The translations under genes were made by a program, and so were the position numbers. Positions 1 to 7,244 of a stretch of DNA of 13,568 bases are shown one piece after another (positions within the stretch are counted from its first letter, which is position 1; every line of letters starts with the position of its first letter). The stretch comes from JAZKFT01 sp043760535 (lineage in GTDB: Bacteria; Bacteroidota; Bacteroidia; Chitinophagales; Chitinophagaceae). Below the pieces are notes generated by a model. The model was not told where the DNA came from. It searched no databases and saw only the letters and a list, made by a program, of their open reading frames with translations. The DNA lies in assembly GCA_043760535.1 (NCBI GenBank), contig JAYUOV010000149.1, positions 1-13,568 of the forward strand, written 5' to 3'.

Positions 1-11
1 TTCATTTTCAT
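1..11 (-). CDS. Possible start of a divergent gene, cut by the window edge
   Basis: On the minus strand an ATG at 11-9 is followed by AAA and ATG before the window ends, so only about three codons are visible (M-K-M). A good match to the Bacteroidota -7 element (TATATTTG, minus strand of 49-56) lies about 38 bases upstream, which would leave a 5' leader of roughly 30 bases. Nothing can be said about the product. The call rests only on the promoter-like box and the start codon, and could be chance in AT-rich DNA. Confidence 0.25.
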
Positions 12-48
12 AGCTAAAGCATTACAAAAATTGTGCCAAAAAAGATTG

Positions 49-82
49 CAAATATATGATTATCAAATACTTAGACTTTAAA
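49..82 (-). promoter_or_regulatory. Candidate Bacteroidota promoter reading leftward
   Basis: The minus strand of 49-56 reads TATATTTG, an exact fit to TAnnTTTG. A weak -33 candidate (TTTA, around 79-82) lies about 21-22 bases upstream. It would drive the gene starting at position 11. The neighbouring plus-strand peptidase gene has no recognisable promoter or start in the same region. Confidence 0.35.
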
Positions 83-260
83 GACAGACTCTAATTATAA
101 ACTGGCTGCAAGATGGAGCCAAAAGAAGCAGGAAAAATTAATATTTAGCACAGCAGTAGATGCCCATTGGCTTAAAAAAGGAAGCCGATTTTGGTACACT
201 TACGAAACCACCGATGGAAAAAAATGGTTTATAGCCGATGCCCTAAAAGGGGAAAAACGA
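75..260 (+). other. In-frame 5' extension of the peptidase gene without a start codon
   Basis: The frame of the downstream S9 peptidase stays open back to a TAG stop at 72-74. The 62 codons look like real coding sequence: residues such as NYKLAARWS, then EKLIFSTAVDAHWL and RFWYTYETTDGKKW, resemble the mature N-terminus of bacterial DPP-IV proteins (a Y..A.RW segment, then a strand, then the FWY segment). There is no ATG, GTG or TTG in this stretch, and no signal-peptide-like segment in any frame of 1-74. The gene therefore seems to have lost its 5' end, or a frameshift or assembly error lies near 75. Confidence 0.6.
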
Positions 261-2513
261 GTGATGTTCGACAATGCAAAACTCGCTGCGGAACTCACCA
301 AAATAATTAAAGACCCTTACGATGCACAGCATTTACCTATTGACAGTCTCAAATTTATAAAAGATGAACGAACGATACAATTTGAACTAAAAAGCACAGA
401 GGACGTAGAAAAGAAAGATACCACTATTAAAAAAGACTCTGCTACCAAAAAGGGAACCATACCTGCGGTAAAAGAAAAAAAGGTTTATTACTTTGAATAT
501 AACCTGTATACTGAGGTACTAACCGAACTCACCGGTTTTAAAAAGCCCAAACGCAACCCTAACTGGGCTTCTGTATCGCCGAATGGCGAGTGGGCAGTAT
601 TTGCCAAGAACTTTAACCTGTACTGGCTCGATAAAGCCAACTTGGAAAAAGCCATGATGAAAGATGACGATAGCACCATTGTAGAAAATAAGATGACCAC
701 AGATGGTATGGAACATTTTGCCTACGGCGATGCCAACAATGAAACCAATGTAGAACGTGAAAAAAATAAGAATAAGCGCCGGGCGGTTTTTATTATGTGG
801 AGCCCCGATAGTAAGCATTTTGCCATGACCCGCACAGACGAACGCAAGGTGAAAGACCTGTGGGTAATTAACAGCATAGCCGAGCCACGCCCTACGCTAG
901 AAACCTACAAGTACCAGATGCCAGGCGAAAAAGAAGCACCCGAAGACCACCTGTTACTTTTTGATATGACCACTAAAACCCACAAGGAATTAGCCCTTAG
1001 CCTGTTTAAAAATCAGGATGTGGCTCTGTGGAATGCCAACGCTAAAAAGAGCAGCCGGGATGATGAACGCCGTTCTGCAATATGGCTAGGTAATAACGAA
1101 CAGTTTTACATGAGCCGTACCAGCCGTGACCTTAAAAAAATAGACATACTGGTGGCTAATGTGGCCACTGGCATGGTAAAAGCTATTGTGGAAGAACGCT
1201 CCAACACATACGCCGAAACACGCAAACCGGGCATTGTAAACGATGGTAAGGAAATTATAGAGTGGAGCGAAAGGGATGGCTGGGCCCATTTTTACCTGTA
1301 CGATGAAGCCGGCAAACTTAAAAACCAAATAACCAGCGGCCCCTACCATTGCGAGGATATTGTAGGCATCGATGATAAAAAACGCATTCTGTATTTTTCT
1401 GCCAACGGCCGAGAACCAAACGAAGACCCTTACTACCTGCACCTATACAAAATTAATTTTGATGGTACTGGTATAAAACTCCTCAACACCGGCGAATTTG
1501 AACATAACATGAGTCTGGATGATAATAACGAGTTTTTTGTAGATAATTATTCAAGGGTAAATGCCATACCAAAATCGTCGCTTTACAATGTTGAAGGCAA
1601 GAAAATAATGGATCTGGAAACAGCCGATTTCTCATCGCTGCTGGCTGCTGGTTACAAGTTTCCACAAATATTTAAGGTAAAGGCCGATGATGGCATAACC
1701 GACCTGTACGGTGTTATTTACAAGCCTTTCAATTTCGATAGTACCAAAAAATACCCTGTGGTGGAATATGTATATCCAGGCCCGCAAACCGAAGCGGTAA
1801 ACAAAGCATTTGTACGTGTAGGCGACCGCACCGACAGGCTGGCACAGATAGGTGTTATAGTGGTTACTATTGGCAACCGTGGTGGCCACCCTGGCCGCAG
1901 TAAATGGTACCATAATTATGGCTATGGAAATTTAAGAGATTACGGCCTGGCGGATAAAAAAGCCACCATTGAGCAACTGGCCGACCGCTACGCCTACATC
2001 GACATCGACAAAGTAGGCATACATGGCCACAGTGGCGGAGGATTTATGAGTACGGCGGCTATACTGGTGTACCCCGATTTTTACAAAGTGGCTGTAAGCA
2101 GCAGTGGCAACCACGATAACAGTATTTACAACCGCTGGTGGAGCGAAAAACACCATGGCGTAAAAGAGAACATAGGCGAAAATGGCGACACCAGCTTTGT
2201 GTATAATATTGAAAAGAACGCCGACATCGTAAAAAACCTGAAAGGCCACCTGATGCTTACCACAGGAGATATTGATAACAATGTGCATCCCGCAAGTACA
2301 ACCCGCGTGGCCAATGCTTTAATTAATGCCAACAAGCGTTTCGATCTGTTGGTGCTGCCCGGCCAACGCCATGGCTATGCTGGCATGGCTGAATATTTTT
2401 TCTGGAATCTGGCAGATTATTACAGCAAATGGTTGCTGGGGGATTTTAGCCAGCCGGTGGATATTGTAGAAATGAATAAAGAGATAGAACAGGGAGGAGC
2501 AAAAAAAAGATAA
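261..2513 (+). CDS. S9-family dipeptidyl peptidase IV-like serine peptidase, 5' end missing or disrupted
   Basis: This belongs to the prolyl oligopeptidase family S9: a DPP-IV-type beta-propeller (roughly residues 1-500) followed by an alpha/beta-hydrolase domain (roughly 500-735). Such proteins are normally exported to the periplasm or outer surface and remove X-Pro/X-Ala dipeptides from peptides. The triad is visible, numbered from the GTG at 261: Ser591 in GHSGGG, Asp672 in DIDNNVH and His704 in GQRHGYAG. An unusual Lys/Thr-rich insert lies near residues 47-73. GTG 261 is only the first formal start; homologous sequence continues upstream to codon 75 without a start, so this start is probably not the real one and no signal peptide is encoded. 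The body is uninterrupted and ends in TAA, followed by a terminator. Family assignment is secure; whether a working product is made is doubtful. The exact substrate is unknown. Confidence 0.85.
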   Translation: MMFDNAKLAAELTKIIKDPYDAQHLPIDSLKFIKDERTIQFELKSTEDVEKKDTTIKKDSATKKGTIPAVKEKKVYYFEYNLYTEVLTELTGFKKPKRNPNWASVSPNGEWAVFAKNFNLYWLDKANLEKAMMKDDDSTIVENKMTTDGMEHFAYGDANNETNVEREKNKNKRRAVFIMWSPDSKHFAMTRTDERKVKDLWVINSIAEPRPTLETYKYQMPGEKEAPEDHLLLFDMTTKTHKELALSLFKNQDVALWNANAKKSSRDDERRSAIWLGNNEQFYMSRTSRDLKKIDILVANVATGMVKAIVEERSNTYAETRKPGIVNDGKEIIEWSERDGWAHFYLYDEAGKLKNQITSGPYHCEDIVGIDDKKRILYFSANGREPNEDPYYLHLYKINFDGTGIKLLNTGEFEHNMSLDDNNEFFVDNYSRVNAIPKSSLYNVEGKKIMDLETADFSSLLAAGYKFPQIFKVKADDGITDLYGVIYKPFNFDSTKKYPVVEYVYPGPQTEAVNKAFVRVGDRTDRLAQIGVIVVTIGNRGGHPGRSKWYHNYGYGNLRDYGLADKKATIEQLADRYAYIDIDKVGIHGHSGGGFMSTAAILVYPDFYKVAVSSSGNHDNSIYNRWWSEKHHGVKENIGENGDTSFVYNIEKNADIVKNLKGHLMLTTGDIDNNVHPASTTRVANALINANKRFDLLVLPGQRHGYAGMAEYFFWNLADYYSKWLLGDFSQPVDIVEMNKEIEQGGAKKR

Positions 2514-2522
2514 TGTGTTGCT

Positions 2523-2555
2523 AAAAAGGCTGTTCCTAAAGAACAGCTTTTTTTT
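2523..2555 (+). terminator. Rho-independent terminator after the peptidase gene
   Basis: A 7-bp stem (GCTGTTC 2529-2535 with GAACAGC 2541-2547) and 5-base loop are followed by a run of eight T. An A-run before the stem can pair with the T-run, so it may also act on the other strand. It starts 10 bases after the stop codon. Confidence 0.8.
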
Positions 2556-2667
2556 ATGTGATATTATTTGATAATTAAGGCTCAATTCTATTCGGTTGCA
2601 AGTACTTAATCATTCATAACAGGATTTTGGTTTCCATTTTTTTATATTTAAATCAAAATCAGCAAAC

Positions 2668-4047
2668 ATGAAAAATTTCATTTTACCGGCTGTCTTATTC
2701 ATTGTAGGGTTAGGGGTAAATACCACTGAGAGCCCTGCACAGCAATACAAGTTTAAGCAGGTAAACAGCATGATGGGAATGAAGACAGAAACGACCGTTT
2801 ACGTAAAAGGAATGCGGAAACGAACCGAAAGCGGCAGCATGATGGGAATGCCTGCAACGCCCACCACCATTGAACAATGCGACCTGCAACGCAGAATAAA
2901 ACTGAACGATAAAAAGAAACTCTATTTTATAGAACCCTTTGATAAAGAAACGGAGGAAATAGAAGAAACAGAAAAGCCGGTAATAAAACAAAAAACCCCG
3001 GTAGTAAAACAACCCAAAGAAAAAATACCGCCCAATAAGCAGGTTGTAAAAAGAGGTGGGGTTATTACCAATTCTTATGCCATTATAGATACCGGCGAAC
3101 GCAAAAACATGCATGGTTTTACTGCCAGGCATATTTGGACAGTTCAAAAAATGATGCCTTCGGCAGATGCATGTACGATGAAGGATACTATGATTATAAA
3201 AACCGATGGCTGGTATATAGACCTGCCAAAATTCAACTGCCCGATTAGCTATAAACCCAACCCCAAAATACTGCGGCAGATGCAGCAGTCGCAGGAAGAA
3301 GAAATAGAACATCCTGCCATGCCGGAGTGCAGGGATTCGTTTGTAAGCCGCCGCAGTGGCAAAGGCAAACTTGGTTTTATTTTATCCGAAATTAGAACCA
3401 TGAAAATGGGTGGAAATACCCAAAAAACGGCGTTTACAAACAGCATAGAAACCATGGAATTTTCAACAGCAAAGCTGGATTCCATGCTATTTGAAATACC
3501 ACTTGGCTACACCGAAGTAAAAAGCGAAAGCGATTTGGAAGAAAAAATAAATATGGCAGACATGATGAAGGAGGCTTTTAGCATGGCAAAAAATAATATA
3601 GACAAAGCTAAACCAGCCACCAATGGCGAAAAACCTCCAGGCAATATTCGGATAGGCGTTTATACACCCACCGGCGACGAACAAATAAATGCTGGTGAAC
3701 TACAAACTTACCTGGCCGAATTACTTACCACCGAAAAAATAGATGCTGTAACGGTAATTTCGGTAACGGATGCTAAAAACAGAAATTGCGATTATACACT
3801 TACTACCAATTTTACAAAAATGAAAGCCGGTAGCAAATTTGGTGGTTTGCTCAAAGCCATTAAGAATATCGACCCAAATGTGGTATCTTCTTTTAATGTG
3901 GAAGCAAAGTTATTACTCACCAAACTGCCTGACGGAGCCGTAACACAAGACCAGAAAATAGATGGAAAATACGATGGAAAACCCAATGATGCTGCAAAAA
4001 AAGCTTTAGAAGAAGGCAGCAGAAAAATACTAATAGGCTTAAAATAA
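2668..4047 (+). CDS. Secreted protein of unknown function, DUF4412-like N-terminal region
   Basis: A 459-residue protein with a classical signal peptide (KN, hydrophobic stretch about 4-17, likely cleavage near residue 25 at SPAQ/Q), so probably periplasmic or surface-exposed. Residues about 27-95 are Met-rich (MMGM twice) and have the pattern V-KGMRKR-E...I-QCDLQRRIKLNDKKKLYFIEPF, which loosely resembles the DUF4412 family. A Lys/Glu/Pro-rich linker (about 96-130) leads to a middle region with scattered Cys, and residues from about 327 form a separate alpha/beta-looking segment beginning IRIGVYTPTGDEQ. I do not recognise a function. It stands alone: a terminator precedes it and the next gene is on the other strand. 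A weak TATATTTA box at 2643-2650 may be its -7 element. The start is ATG; the end is TAA. Confidence 0.8.
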   Translation: MKNFILPAVLFIVGLGVNTTESPAQQYKFKQVNSMMGMKTETTVYVKGMRKRTESGSMMGMPATPTTIEQCDLQRRIKLNDKKKLYFIEPFDKETEEIEETEKPVIKQKTPVVKQPKEKIPPNKQVVKRGGVITNSYAIIDTGERKNMHGFTARHIWTVQKMMPSADACTMKDTMIIKTDGWYIDLPKFNCPISYKPNPKILRQMQQSQEEEIEHPAMPECRDSFVSRRSGKGKLGFILSEIRTMKMGGNTQKTAFTNSIETMEFSTAKLDSMLFEIPLGYTEVKSESDLEEKINMADMMKEAFSMAKNNIDKAKPATNGEKPPGNIRIGVYTPTGDEQINAGELQTYLAELLTTEKIDAVTVISVTDAKNRNCDYTLTTNFTKMKAGSKFGGLLKAIKNIDPNVVSSFNVEAKLLLTKLPDGAVTQDQKIDGKYDGKPNDAAKKALEEGSRKILIGLK

Positions 4048-4208
4048 AAATCACTATTTCGTATGTTTAGGCTTTATCGGGGTGATACTTTAATGTGGCA
4101 TCTTTTTTTACCATAAAAAAACCACACAAGTTTATAGCAAGTAAATGCTGGTGGGGCTGTGCCTACGAAACAATTTAAAAAAAATAAAAAAACACATTCA
4201 GATGATAC

Positions 4209-4466
4209 GGCATTGTTGCTGCTGCAATGTTTTAGACTGGCTTGCTGCTGATTTCCTGCAAAAAGAAATCAGCAACAACACAGATCATTCAGTAGTTGTT
4301 AAAACCCAAATGGCATCAGAAATTTACTTGTCGTTGATTGGGTAATGGCACTGTTTAGATTAAAAGAAATGGCAATGCAACATTACTTGAATTTGGTTCT
4401 GGTGGTTGCGATAAGCAGGCTACAATTACAATAGGCAGTGTTTTCCGCATTATCACTCTTTATTAA
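4209..4466 (+). pseudogene. Decayed and internally deleted lipoprotein gene
   Basis: One reading frame (codons at 4209, 4212 and so on) contains both ends of a typical Bacteroidota lipoprotein but is broken by stops. The N-terminal part reads YGIVAAAMF, a TAG at 4233, then TGLLLISCKKKSATT, a good lipobox with Cys at 4257-4259. The C-terminal part reads IKRNGNATLLEFGSGGCDKQ and ATITIGSVFRIITLY before TAA at 4464-4466. It resembles the recurring lipoprotein ending with a FG.G.CD..ATVT signature. In-frame stops lie at 4203 (TGA), 4233, 4293 and 4356 (TAG) and 4335 (TGA), and only about 30 codons separate the two ends where intact relatives would have many more. The product is therefore not made. 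Family recognition comes from memory of the pattern. Confidence 0.5.
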
Positions 4467-4483
4467 TAGCAGTTCCCCTCTTT

Positions 4484-4520
4484 AATAAAAATGCTACGGT
4501 TTTATTGGAGCATTTTTATT
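4484..4520 (-). terminator. Terminator of the minus-strand flavoprotein gene, possibly bidirectional
   Basis: A perfect 12-bp inverted repeat (AATAAAAATGCT 4484-4495 and AGCATTTTTATT 4509-4520) with a 13-base loop. Each arm ends in a T-rich tract on its outgoing strand, so it can terminate leftward transcription from the gene ending at 4545. Rightward reading through the lipoprotein remnant could also end here. Confidence 0.65.
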
Positions 4521-4544
4521 GATTTCAGCTGTGAATCAAGTCGT

Positions 4545-5498
4545 TTAGTTTTCAAATATTGAACCCATTCTTTTACAGGTATCCTCAAACTCCTTCCACA
4601 TTTCTGCCACAATACTAGCTGCCGGAATTATTTTTTTTACCAAAGCACTCACCTGGCCTATTTCCAGTTCACCCTCTTCCATATCTCCTTCGAACATGCC
4701 TTTTTTAGCCCTTGCTCGACCCAGTATATTTTGTAACGCTTCGCTGGTAGCGGCTCTTTGTTCTGCTTCGTTTATTTGTTGGTAAAACTTGTTTTTAATC
4801 AGCCGCACAGGTGTAAGCTGCTTCAATACTAACGCAGTATCGCCTTCGTTTGTATTTATTACTGCATGTTTAAATTGAATATGAGATGATGCCTCCTCAC
4901 TTGCTACAAACCTGCTACCTACCTGTACGCCATCGGCACCCAACGCAAATGCTGCGGCCATCTGGCTACCGGTAGCTATGCCGCCTGCTGCAATCACCGG
5001 AATACTAACGGCTTCTACCACAGCCGGAATCAGCACCATGGTTGTCGTTTCTTCCCGTCCGTTGTGGCCACCTGCTTCAAAGCCTTCGGCCACTACGGCA
5101 TTGCAGCCGGCAGCTTCGCTTTTTTGAGCAAACTTGCTGCTGCTTACTACATGTACCACCGTAATTCCATTTTCTTTTAAAATGCCTGTCCATGTTTTTG
5201 GGTTACCGGCACTGGTAAAAACGATGGGCACTTTTTCTTCAATAATAATTTTTATGTGCTGGTCAATATCAGGGTAAAGCAATGGAAGATTTACGGCAAA
5301 AGGCTTGCTGGTAGCGGCTTTGCATTTTTGTATATGCTCTTTAAGTACAGCCGGGTACATGCTGCCGGCACCAATAATGCCCAGGCCACCGGCATTGCTT
5401 ACGGCACTTGCCAGTTTCCAGCCGCTTGCCCATATCATTCCGGCCTGAATGATGGGGAGTTCTATTTTTAAAAGGGTGGTGATGCGGTTTGAGAACAT
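4545..5498 (-). CDS. Nitronate monooxygenase / FabK-like flavin oxidoreductase
   Basis: A 317-residue TIM-barrel FMN flavoprotein of the NMO (2-nitropropane dioxygenase) family, which includes the enoyl-ACP reductase FabK. Visible landmarks are PIIQAGM (15-21), the Gly-rich NAGGLGIIGAGS (35-46), AEGFEAGGHNG (137-147) with the active-site His145, IPVIAAGGI (166-174) and GADGVQVGSRF (187-197), the phosphate-binding end of the barrel. Family members either oxidise alkyl nitronates or, as FabK, reduce enoyl-ACP with NAD(P)H. The His-bearing segment and the length are close to Streptococcus pneumoniae FabK (324 residues), and acpP-fabF lie about 1.5 kb away on the other strand, so an enoyl-ACP reductase role is possible but not shown. 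It lies downstream of the nucleotidyltransferase in the same direction with a 110-bp gap, and starts with ATG (MFSNRITTLL). Confidence 0.85.
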   Translation of the reverse strand: MFSNRITTLLKIELPIIQAGMIWASGWKLASAVSNAGGLGIIGAGSMYPAVLKEHIQKCKAATSKPFAVNLPLLYPDIDQHIKIIIEEKVPIVFTSAGNPKTWTGILKENGITVVHVVSSSKFAQKSEAAGCNAVVAEGFEAGGHNGREETTTMVLIPAVVEAVSIPVIAAGGIATGSQMAAAFALGADGVQVGSRFVASEEASSHIQFKHAVINTNEGDTALVLKQLTPVRLIKNKFYQQINEAEQRAATSEALQNILGRARAKKGMFEGDMEEGELEIGQVSALVKKIIPAASIVAEMWKEFEDTCKRMGSIFEN

Positions 5499-5533
5499 AA
5501 TGTGCTAATTAGAAAATATGCAAATGTGCAAAT
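5499..5533 (-). repeat. Degenerate 8-bp tandem repeat array, minus orientation
   Basis: On the minus strand four consecutive octamers read ATTTGCAC, ATTTGCAT, ATTTTCTA and ATTAGCAC, then ATT and the ATG of the flavoprotein gene. The consensus is about ATTWGCAY. The array sits directly against the start codon, so it forms the 5' leader of that gene. Confidence 0.6.
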
Positions 5534-5568
5534 AGAAAATATCGGCTTATAAAAATGTGGAACCATGC

Positions 5569-5600
5569 ATTTGCAGATTGGCATATCTGCACATTGGTTT
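5569..5600 (+). repeat. Degenerate 8-bp tandem repeat array, plus orientation
   Basis: On the plus strand the octamers are ATTTGCAG, ATTGGCAT, ATCTGCAC and a diverged ATTGGTTT. The unit is the same as in the array at 5499-5533, but the orientation is opposite, and a 35-bp spacer separates the two. It ends just past the 3' end of the nucleotidyltransferase gene. Confidence 0.55.
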
Positions 5601-5608
5601 ATTTGCCT

Positions 5609-6604
5609 TTACCCAAAATCAATCTCTGTATTATCCCCAATATTCAGGCTGCGGCTCAGGCCTTTTACATCGGCATCACTGCCAATCAATGAATTGTCAA
5701 GTACTACTTCGTAAAGGTTGGTATAGCTGCCAATAATGCTATCTTTTACCAGCGAAAACTGTACTGTGGTATTGCTGCCTATTGCAACATGGGGGCCAAT
5801 GATGGCGTTTTTTATAATACAGCCCGGGGCTATGCTCACAGGCGGAATAATGATGGTATTCTCATAGCCATGTTTAACCGGGTTTACATTGCCGCCAAAC
5901 TTTTTCAGCAGCGTTGCATTGCTTTCAAGCAGGGTTTCTTTTTTACCACAATCAAACCAGTTTTTTACTTTAAACGATTTAAATTTCGCTCCTTGCAGTA
6001 TCATACACTCCAATGCATCGGTAAGGCTATATTCTCCGTTCGTTTTTATTTCATCGCTAAAAATTTTATTGAGGCAGCTAAACAGTATTTTGGTTTCTTT
6101 TAGCTTGTAAATACCTACCAATGCCATATTGCTTTTGGGTATGGCTGGCTTTTCCACCACATGCTCTACAAAGCCTTCATCGTTTATTTCGGCTACGCCA
6201 AAATTTCGTGGATCATCTACCTTTTTTACGCCGAGCATACTGTAAGGGCTATTCACTATTTCTTTTACATCGTATTCGCAAATGGTGTCGCCAAGCACCA
6301 CTATTACCTCATCTTTTCCTACAATATCCCCGGTTAGTTTAATGGCGTGGCCGGTTCCCTGCCGTTCGTTTTGATACACAAAATGTGTGGTTAAGTGCGG
6401 ATAAGTAGCCTTTACATAGTCGTTTATTTTTTCACCCAAATAACCTACAATAAAAATAAATTCTTTAATACCGGCCTCCTGTAACTGATCTACAATAAAA
6501 CTGAGAATGGTTTTGCCGGCAATTGGAATGAGAGCTTTTGGTTGTGTGTAAGTATGTGGTCGTAATTTGGTGCCTGCACCTGCTACTGGTATAATTGCTT
6601 TCAC
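5609..6604 (-). CDS. Sugar-phosphate nucleotidyltransferase (RmlA/GalU-type fold with left-handed beta-helix tail)
   Basis: A 331-residue enzyme that joins a sugar 1-phosphate to an NTP to make an NDP-sugar for polysaccharide or glycan building. The N-terminal nucleotidyltransferase domain (about 1-235) shows the nucleotide loop VAGAGTKLRP (7-16), PKALIPIAGK (22-31), the metal-binding Asp106 in LGDT, FGVAE (135-139), VEKP (150-153) and WFDCG (216-220). Residues about 250-320 have hexapeptide-like repeats (IAPGCIIKNAIIGPHVAIGS), a left-handed beta-helix as in long thymidylyl- and uridylyltransferases or bifunctional GlmU-like proteins. The lone position, without rml or other glycan genes nearby, gives no hint of the sugar; glucose-1-phosphate thymidylyltransferase-like is the usual name. 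It starts with ATG and ends with TAA; it may be co-transcribed with the flavoprotein gene downstream. Confidence 0.85.
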   Translation of the reverse strand: MKAIIPVAGAGTKLRPHTYTQPKALIPIAGKTILSFIVDQLQEAGIKEFIFIVGYLGEKINDYVKATYPHLTTHFVYQNERQGTGHAIKLTGDIVGKDEVIVVLGDTICEYDVKEIVNSPYSMLGVKKVDDPRNFGVAEINDEGFVEHVVEKPAIPKSNMALVGIYKLKETKILFSCLNKIFSDEIKTNGEYSLTDALECMILQGAKFKSFKVKNWFDCGKKETLLESNATLLKKFGGNVNPVKHGYENTIIIPPVSIAPGCIIKNAIIGPHVAIGSNTTVQFSLVKDSIIGSYTNLYEVVLDNSLIGSDADVKGLSRSLNIGDNTEIDFG

Positions 6605-6918
6605 TTGTATTGTTTTTATTGCGGCTTTATAATAAGAGATAACGTACTTGTCGTTTTAAAGTTTTCTAATTTACCTAAGACAATATAACGGCAGTAAACA
6701 GCGTAAATGGTTTGAATAACTTCCATTTAACGGTACTAACATACCTTATAAGGAGTTCTGGTACTTTTGGTTTCATCCTGCCAATTTTAAATAATGGGTT
6801 TGTTAAACAAAAATAAAAATTGAAATTAAGGGGTTTTAAAAAAAACAGAACAAGAAGCCTTACCAAATGCCGCTCTATAACTGTTTTTAGGGTTGTGGAT
6901 AGTTTGGTAAAGGTTGAT
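6605..6918. other. Divergent intergenic region without recognised genes
   Basis: About 310 bases between the nucleotidyltransferase start and the acpP promoter. It is AT-rich, with no coding-like frame, no RNA gene and no strong hairpin that I can see. It should contain the promoter of the minus-strand nucleotidyltransferase, but I find no clear TAnnTTTG box in the proper place. Confidence 0.5.
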
Positions 6919-6948
6919 TTTGTTTCTATATCAAAAAACCTATTTTTG
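6919..6948 (+). promoter_or_regulatory. Canonical Bacteroidota promoter of acpP-fabF
   Basis: TTTG at 6919-6922 and TATTTTTG at 6941-6948 are separated by 18 bases, an almost ideal match to the primary Bacteroidota sigma consensus. Transcription would begin near 6954-6956, leaving a leader of about 20 bases before the acpP ATG. Confidence 0.75.
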
Positions 6949-6973
6949 TGGCGTACAATTAAAATAACATACC

Positions 6974-7210
6974 ATGTCAGACATTGCAACAAGAGTGAAG
7001 AAAATTATTGTTGACAAATTAGGTGTAGATGAAGCCGAAGTAACTACCGAAGCCTCCTTCACTAACGATCTTGGTGCCGATAGCCTCGACACTGTTGAAT
7101 TGATTATGGAATTCGAAAAAGAATTCAACATTTCTATTCCTGATGAGCAAGCCGAAACGATCACCACTGTTGGTCAGGCTGTTGCTTATTTAGAAGAACA
7201 CGCCAAGTAA
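6974..7210 (+). CDS. acpP: Acyl carrier protein
   Basis: A 78-residue acidic four-helix protein that carries growing acyl chains in type II fatty acid synthesis. The phosphopantetheine attachment site is Ser37 in the motif GADSLDTVEL, the ACP signature. Length and the ending AYLEEHAK fit the family. It starts with ATG about 20 bases after a predicted transcription start; fabF follows after 34 bases, the usual acpP-fabF order. The cytoplasmic product would work with FabF and the other Fab enzymes. Confidence 0.97.
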   Translation: MSDIATRVKKIIVDKLGVDEAEVTTEASFTNDLGADSLDTVELIMEFEKEFNISIPDEQAETITTVGQAVAYLEEHAK

Positions 7211-7244
7211 TCTTCTCTTTTTTTTAATCTTGCAGGCAAGCCTT

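Noticed and set aside
4094..4126. Hairpin of TGTGG and T7 with A7 and CCACA after the secreted-protein gene
   Set aside because: The stem is mostly A-T with an asymmetric bulge, and the T-run is inside the stem rather than after it. It is not convincing as a terminator.
4247..4273. Perfect 9-bp hairpin GCTGATTTC/GAAATCAGC
   Set aside because: No T-run follows, and it lies within the former lipobox coding region, so a chance origin is likely.
4145..4345. A 66-codon plus-strand open frame in the intergenic region
   Set aside because: The protein has no family-like features, and a neighbouring frame of the same DNA carries clearer lipoprotein remnants. It is probably chance.
4203..4358. Idea that the TAG and TGA codons in the lipoprotein remnant are recoded, since the frame finally ends in TAA
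   Set aside because: The exporter gene in the same window uses TAG as its normal stop, the remnant is shortened, and no intact genes contain internal TAG or TGA. Decay explains it better.
6675..6992. A 105-codon minus-strand open frame between the nucleotidyltransferase and acpP
   Set aside because: It runs over the acpP promoter and start on the opposite strand and shows no domain-like composition.
7230..7244. TTG start of fabF five codons upstream
   Set aside because: ATG 7245 gives the normal FabF N-terminus directly before the first strand.
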